DNA of 64,000 bases from positions 79,937,093 to 80,001,092 of the forward strand of contig OX344763.1 of the NCBI GenBank assembly GCA_947034895.1, given 5' to 3'. Below are positions 59,560-64,000 of the stretch, one piece after another (position 1 is the first letter of the stretch; every line of letters begins with the position of its first letter). The notes below the pieces were generated by a model that was not told the DNA's origin, ran no database searches, and saw only the letters and a program-made list of their open reading frames with translations. The stretch comes from Rhytidiadelphus loreus. Its lineage: Eukaryota > Streptophyta > Bryopsida > Hypnales > Hylocomiaceae. The position numbers and the translations under genes were made by a program.

Positions 59560-60410
59560 AACTATTACCATGATCCTATTACTGTGGACCTATTACCGTG
59601 GTCCTTTGAACAACCTTGATGTGCTACTTGTTAGACTTTGCTAGATTTTAAGAAGAAGAAAAATCGGTTATTAATTAAGATTTGTTTGAAATCAACTGAG
59701 GTTGTTCCATTGAGATTATAATCACTCTCTTCTTGCTACTTGGGTCCCCTCGGCGCCGAGGGGAGCCCCCTTGTAGTAGGAAAAAAACAGTAAAAAAAAA
59801 AAAAAAAAAAAAAATTTTTTTTTCCTCGTTGCAAGGAGACTCCCCTCGGCGCCGAGAGGACCCAAGCAGCAAGAGGGGAGACCATTTGATCAATAAATAG
59901 AAGAATTGGACCCTTGAAGGTCCTATAAGCGGACAATGATCAACTAATCAACAATTTGGTGTAACTGAGTTCATTCCTTACAAAAATAATTTTTGTCAAC
60001 CAAGTTCTTTCTTCCAAAATCTTAACAAGTCCAATTACCAACACATCAAAGTAGAAGTGTAGGTACCTCTCATTGGCCTTGAGGAGACCCACGCTACTAC
60101 AAAATAGTAGTTCTTATGAACAATTTAAAAAAGAAAAATCTAAACAAGTCCAATAACAATGCATCAAAAGAATTTTTTTGATATTTTCTTATTAGTCCCA
60201 AGAGGACCTAATTGCTATAGGATAGTGATCAACCAATATTCTGTACAAACTTATTTTCATCTCCATTCATCTTTCACATCAATTAAGTTCATCATTTCTA
60301 AAATGTATACTTCTAATATTTTAAACAACATTGAAGATTATGATTTTCATGTGGATTCTATATAACCACGGTAATAGGTTCACGATAATAGGTCTGTAGT
60401 AATAGGTTCT
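59560..60410. repeat. Inverted-repeat-bounded block with GGTAATAGG ends
   Basis: 59564-59601 (CCTATTACCGTGG type, three units) and 60366-60406 (CCACGGTAATAGG type, three units) are inverted relative to each other. They enclose about 0.8 kb that includes a second foldback at 59732-59873. Confidence 0.65.
59732..59873. repeat. Foldback with ~50-bp arms around CTCGGCGCCGAG
   Basis: 59732-59780 and 59824-59873 are reverse complements with few mismatches. Each arm contains the palindrome CCTCGGCGCCGAGG. The loop is a poly-A then poly-T run. Confidence 0.85.
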
Positions 60411-61456
60411 AAAATTTACTAATAATAGTAAATTTCAGAATTGTCATACCTGACGGACGTCCGGTTCGCCCGTCCGATAGAGGTCTCGCCCGTCCGATGT
60501 GGTCAACACTAAGTTGACTTTTTTTAACCTTTAAAGGACTATCACTATGTTTTCACCAAAAACTCTCTAAAACAACCATTTCTAGTACAACTACCAAAAT
60601 TTTGATAAAAACTTTTTTTGAAATATCTAACCATAGGATGTTGTATTATATAGTATCAAAAACATGTGGTAAAAATTTCAGACATTTCCACCGGGTGGAT
60701 TGCAAGATATAAGCATTCAAAATTTGAAATTAACTAAAATCATTTTTTTGACCCTGCGAAAAGCAGGGCAGCTGCACTTCACAAGCTCACATTTCTATGA
60801 AAAAATGACCTAAATGGTGGTGCTTCTTTGGATTTGTTTTCCTAGAAAAGTTGGCCACATGCTTGAAAAATTTCAGATCATTTGGAATAGTACAACATAT
60901 AGGAAAAAAATAGTAAGTAGGTAGTACTAGAGAATGAATTAAATTATTTACAATTTAAATATGGAATTGAAAATTTACAAATCCAATGGTCAAAATGTTG
61001 TAATAATGTATGTACATCCTATAATTTTATTTTTGTCCAAAAATATTGAAAATTGGATAAGATAAAGGATATCAAAGTTTATTTTAGAGCAGGAAATTCA
61101 AAACTGCCCATAAACAAAAAATCCTCATAATCCTCATAATTTTTGACTCATTGATCAAAACGGAATGATTCTAAGCTTTTTTTGTATATCAAACTCTAAA
61201 AAATCAATTTCAAATATAATTAGTTGTTTGCTACTTTGTTTACTACACATTCATAAATTCACAGAAGTCATACAACTATCATGATGGAAGAAAGACCAAA
61301 TTGCATATTACAAGATTTTCACCATATGTCCGTATTTTTATGTATGAAATGTGTAGCAACCATGAAATACACATGCTTGATGCTCTTCTAACCAAAAATG
61401 TGTGGTCTACCTATAAAACTATCATATACTAGAGCTCAAAAAATAAAAACAATATA
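60411..61456. other. Spacer, no gene seen
   Basis: AT-rich. It holds CCCGTCCGATAGAGGTC and CTCGCCCGTCCGATGTGGTC at 60468-60504, a short GC-rich direct repeat. No ORF of merit. Confidence 0.4.
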
Positions 61457-63037
61457 TTATGTACGATAACAACAGTTGGGTATAGTCCAACAATGAGGTG
61501 CCTTCCTCAAAGTGTCTAGAACATCAGGCACAGATGCCCTCTCGCCTACATCTATTTTCTGGAGGCTCAGTAGTTGAATCCTCAAATGCTGATACTGCTC
61601 TGGGTTTTTGGTCGTAAAATACTTTGGATCCCACTCTTCTTTCCAAATTTGATATGCTATCCATCCAGTTACATATGCATCAACAGCCATGGAGTAGAAG
61701 TGTTTTTTCTGCATGACTTCAAGTGAGGTCTCTGACCCCTTCTCTCCATACATGTAGAACAACTTAGGGGCTGCATGTTTTCGTTGTTTTTTCTCCTGTT
61801 GGAGCTCCTCCATGGTTCGATAACCATACCTTGATGGCTCCTTCTCTACAACTCGACCAGAAAGCCCCCAATCGCAAATCTCAATGTACACTGTGTTCTC
61901 TTTCCATTCATCAAAATGGAGCAAAACGTTGGATGGAGTAATGTCATTGTGTAAATATTTTGCTTCATGGCATTTTCCCACTATGACAAGCAATGATAAA
62001 GCCAAATTCACGCGGTTTCGGCGATAAGTTGCAACCCAACCGAGTTCTTCTTGTGTCAACCCTGCATCATGTTGTCTCGTAATGTCATCCACATCCAATG
62101 ATTCACTCACTTTTGAGTTGTACTTGGCCAAGAAAAAAATCAAAGACCCTCCATTCCACCATAGTGTATAGCCTTCCATTGTTTTTGGATGGATGTACGC
62201 AAGTCTTACGATACCAGGATGTATCGCTGGACACCTCCCCGCCTCGCTTACAATAGCTTGGAGCTTCTCCTTCTCATTTGAGGTCTTCAAAGTCTTCCTG
62301 GTGAAGAAAATCCAACTGGGAATGCTTTGTAGGCTCGTGAGCACCACCTTCCTCACAGTCCCATATGATCCAGTCATAGTTTGATTCGGCATAGGATTCA
62401 CTTTCACGCAACTTTCCAACCACTTGAATGTTCCGCTCACACAATGAGCTCGTATTTGGTCTTCAAGTGTCGCTTTCCATGGTGCTTGTTTCTTTCTACA
62501 CGAGGAAGAAAACTGTTGGGAGAACTTCTGAATTTGGTACAATCTTGAAGCAAATTCCTTGTCATGCGTGTCCCAATCACTACCATCCTCTTTCTTCTTC
62601 GTGTGATAACACCAATTCGCCACAATATTGGTGGTCAGCTGCGACACTTGTTTATCCAACCACTCAGAGTGCAACCAGTAATCTTGATAGTTGTTGAATC
62701 ACTCGGATGCTCTAAATTTGGTCTCCAACTCTCGCCGCACTTCAGCATTCAACTTGTGGTACCCTTCTTTGTTGAAATTCACGTATTCTTTGCACATCAT
62801 TCCCACACTTCGTCGCGTGTAAAAATTGACCGCTATTGCTCTAGCCTTGAGCACATATTCGTGAGGGGGCATGTCAGGATTGGGTTGGTTTTTACGCTTC
62901 GACCTACTGGATGATGAGGGATTGGATGACCCTGAAGCCCCTGACACATTCATGGCTGGAGGCACCACCTCAAAAATTGCATCCAAGTCTTCAAACACTG
63001 AGTGGTGACCCGATGACCCACTCCCTTGTCCTGCCAT
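61457..63037 (-). pseudogene. Protein-kinase-like gene with one in-frame TGA
   Basis: ATG 63037 to the stop at 61457, one frame of about 526 codons interrupted by TGA at 62701-62699. The N-terminal 110 residues are Ser-rich, then basic (SRSKRKNQ), then FYTRRSVGMMCKEY. The kinase part has a glycine-loop-like TGSYGTVRKV, a Lys in FTRKTLKT, a catalytic loop LHNDITPSNVLL (HRD changed to HND, catalytic Asp and Asn kept) and CDWGLSG (DFG changed to DWG). Later helices (YSMAVDAYVTGWIAYQIW) fit the C-lobe. It is recognisably a Ser/Thr-kinase-type fold, possibly still competent in chemistry but broken by the stop unless that lies in an unseen intron. It could be a dispersed repeat-borne gene, as its neighbours are. 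No partner gene is evident. Confidence 0.65.
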
Positions 63038-63061
63038 TGTACAATATTTCGGAACCACCAA

Positions 63062-63494
63062 AGTTTCGGAGAAAATAAAAAAAACTAGGTGCTATATGTG
63101 GGCCAAGCCCAATCACCCACCAAACTCACTTCCAAGGGTCGCTTGTGCAAACGAAGGTGTGAGGTGTAGGGCGTGGACTTGGCAAAGAAAAAATGAAGGA
63201 TCCTTTGGGATTTATAGTCCCCGCCCCTCCCACGTCCGCGCCCTGGCTTGGACCCGTCCCCGCCTTGGCCCCTGACGTCCCCGCCCTGACAGACAAATTT
63301 GAGGACTATAAAAGTCCGTCCCCGCCCCATAAGTCCCCGCCCTGCGTATTCCCAATCCTCCACCTCTTCATTGAGTTGGTCGCTGGCGTTGTACAGGGCC
63401 TTTTACAGTATACAGGTTTTTGCCAAAAAAATTCACGATTGCGACACCACTAAGAACCAACAAAGTTGAACGAGACAGGACTCGACTAAGGTAG
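63062..63494. other. Upstream region of the kinase-like gene with GTCCCCGCCC repeats
   Basis: 63215-63345 repeats GTCCCCGCCC and related words about eight times. It also has a small palindrome around a TATA-like core (GGACTATAAAAGTCC, 63302-63316). It lies between the kinase-like gene and the next plus-strand ORF and may serve either as promoter. Confidence 0.45.
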
Positions 63495-64000
63495 GGTAAC
63501 AAACATTGGAAGAGGTTACATGTACTTCGAAACCCCGAAAAACTGGCATTTAAGGGATGGAATGATGTGCCAGAACCGTGGAGTTTCGAAACTTGCATCA
63601 CTTACATAGAATGGTGCCACATTGACAAGGCCTTCCTTGAAAAGCGACACAACTACTACCGCCGATTTCATAAAGCGAATTTGAAACACTGCATCAATGA
63701 GGCCTTTAAACAACGATGCATCGAAGTATACCAAGTGTTATACGAAAATCCACTGTGAAAAGGAATGAAATTCACCTTTTCATTGCACGAGGTGTACATG
63801 CGGAGGTGAGATTGAACAAGCGGGTGGATTGGTCCACTTTGAAGGGCACGCCAATGACAACAGATGGTATCAAGATACCAACACCAGCAAATGGAATGAT
63901 TCCAAGGGGGTTTATGAGATATCCCGAAGGAGGGCTGGGCAGGGTCATCACACGTATTGAGCCGCCTGACACATATGAGATGGCGGACTCTACTACTGAC
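63495..64000 (+). CDS. Unknown ORF with a frame change, running off the right edge
   Basis: The frame 63495-63756 is open after a TAG at 63492 (GGTAAC..., no ATG near its start) and encodes a basic, aromatic-rich segment (CITYIEWCHIDKAF, KRHNYYRRFHKANL). A second frame opens at ATG 63716 and stays open to the window end (FIARGVHAEVRLNKR, PANGMIPRGFMRYPEGG). The two overlap, so they are probably one protein with a frameshift, or two exons. I recognise no domain. Confidence 0.4.

Noticed and set aside
61457..63037. Intact host protein kinase
   Set aside because: An in-frame TGA at 62699-62701 splits the frame and no clear intron boundaries surround it.

Overview
The window looks like nuclear DNA of a land plant or close streptophyte relative with a repeat-rich, probably large genome. 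The evidence is AT-rich spacer, spliceosomal introns (GTAAGT-type donors, pyrimidine-rich tracts ending in AG), interstitial TTTAGGG/CCCTAAA telomere-type motifs, a Mutator-like transposase with GCM-type and SWIM zinc fingers, and an FCP1-type phosphatase domain of the plant 'DLNGLL / WSS / NTxxxDDS' style. The species cannot be named. Almost every long reading frame belongs to a mobile element and carries a few in-frame stops or a frameshift. No ordinary host housekeeping gene, rRNA or intact tRNA was found.

Layout. At 1-1325 there is a 5'-truncated unknown ORF and a short gag-like fragment. At 1320-1505 there is a long foldback hairpin, followed at 1505-2873 by a tandem array of a 256-bp unit. 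At 3.4-5.0 kb there are minor repeats and one possible exon. A Mutator-like (MULE) pseudogene occupies 6129-10127. From about 11.5 to 59.4 kb there is one array of a ~174-bp satellite, all in one orientation, split by three insertions. The first is Element I (11781-35001, 23.2 kb), the second a 3.4-kb insertion with a gag-like ORF (36782-40188), and the third Element II (40321-57549, 17.2 kb). From 59.4 to 60.4 kb there are inverted-repeat structures. At 61.5-63.0 kb there is a protein-kinase-like pseudogene, and an unknown partial ORF runs off the right edge.

The main discovery candidate is the pair Element I / Element II. They lie in opposite orientation and have the same plan. Imperfect terminal inverted repeats begin AACAYYATATTCAT, and 4-bp target duplications interrupt the satellite (TTAC/TTAC and TTTC/TATC). 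Two genes diverge from the middle. One is a DDE-like transposase of the DUF7869 type; the other is a very long multi-exon gene with an FCP1/HAD-phosphatase-like domain, an upstream NGQH motif and a conserved C-terminal tail. Next to the transposase-side end both carry a tRNA-like (A-box/B-box) module enclosed by an 11-bp inverted repeat. The proteins of the two elements are clearly homologous but well diverged, so these are two old lineages of one family, not a recent duplication.

Both elements also carry about 16-17 short palindromes each, in what I read as introns: 5'-UTR introns just upstream of both genes and coding introns of the phosphatase gene. Element I uses TTAGGTCGACTCGACCTAA-like sites and Element II uses TCAACTCGACTCGAGTTGA-like sites. 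The centre is shared, and both arms have changed together within each element. This looks like an element-specific recognition or RNA-hairpin code, and I know of no description of it.
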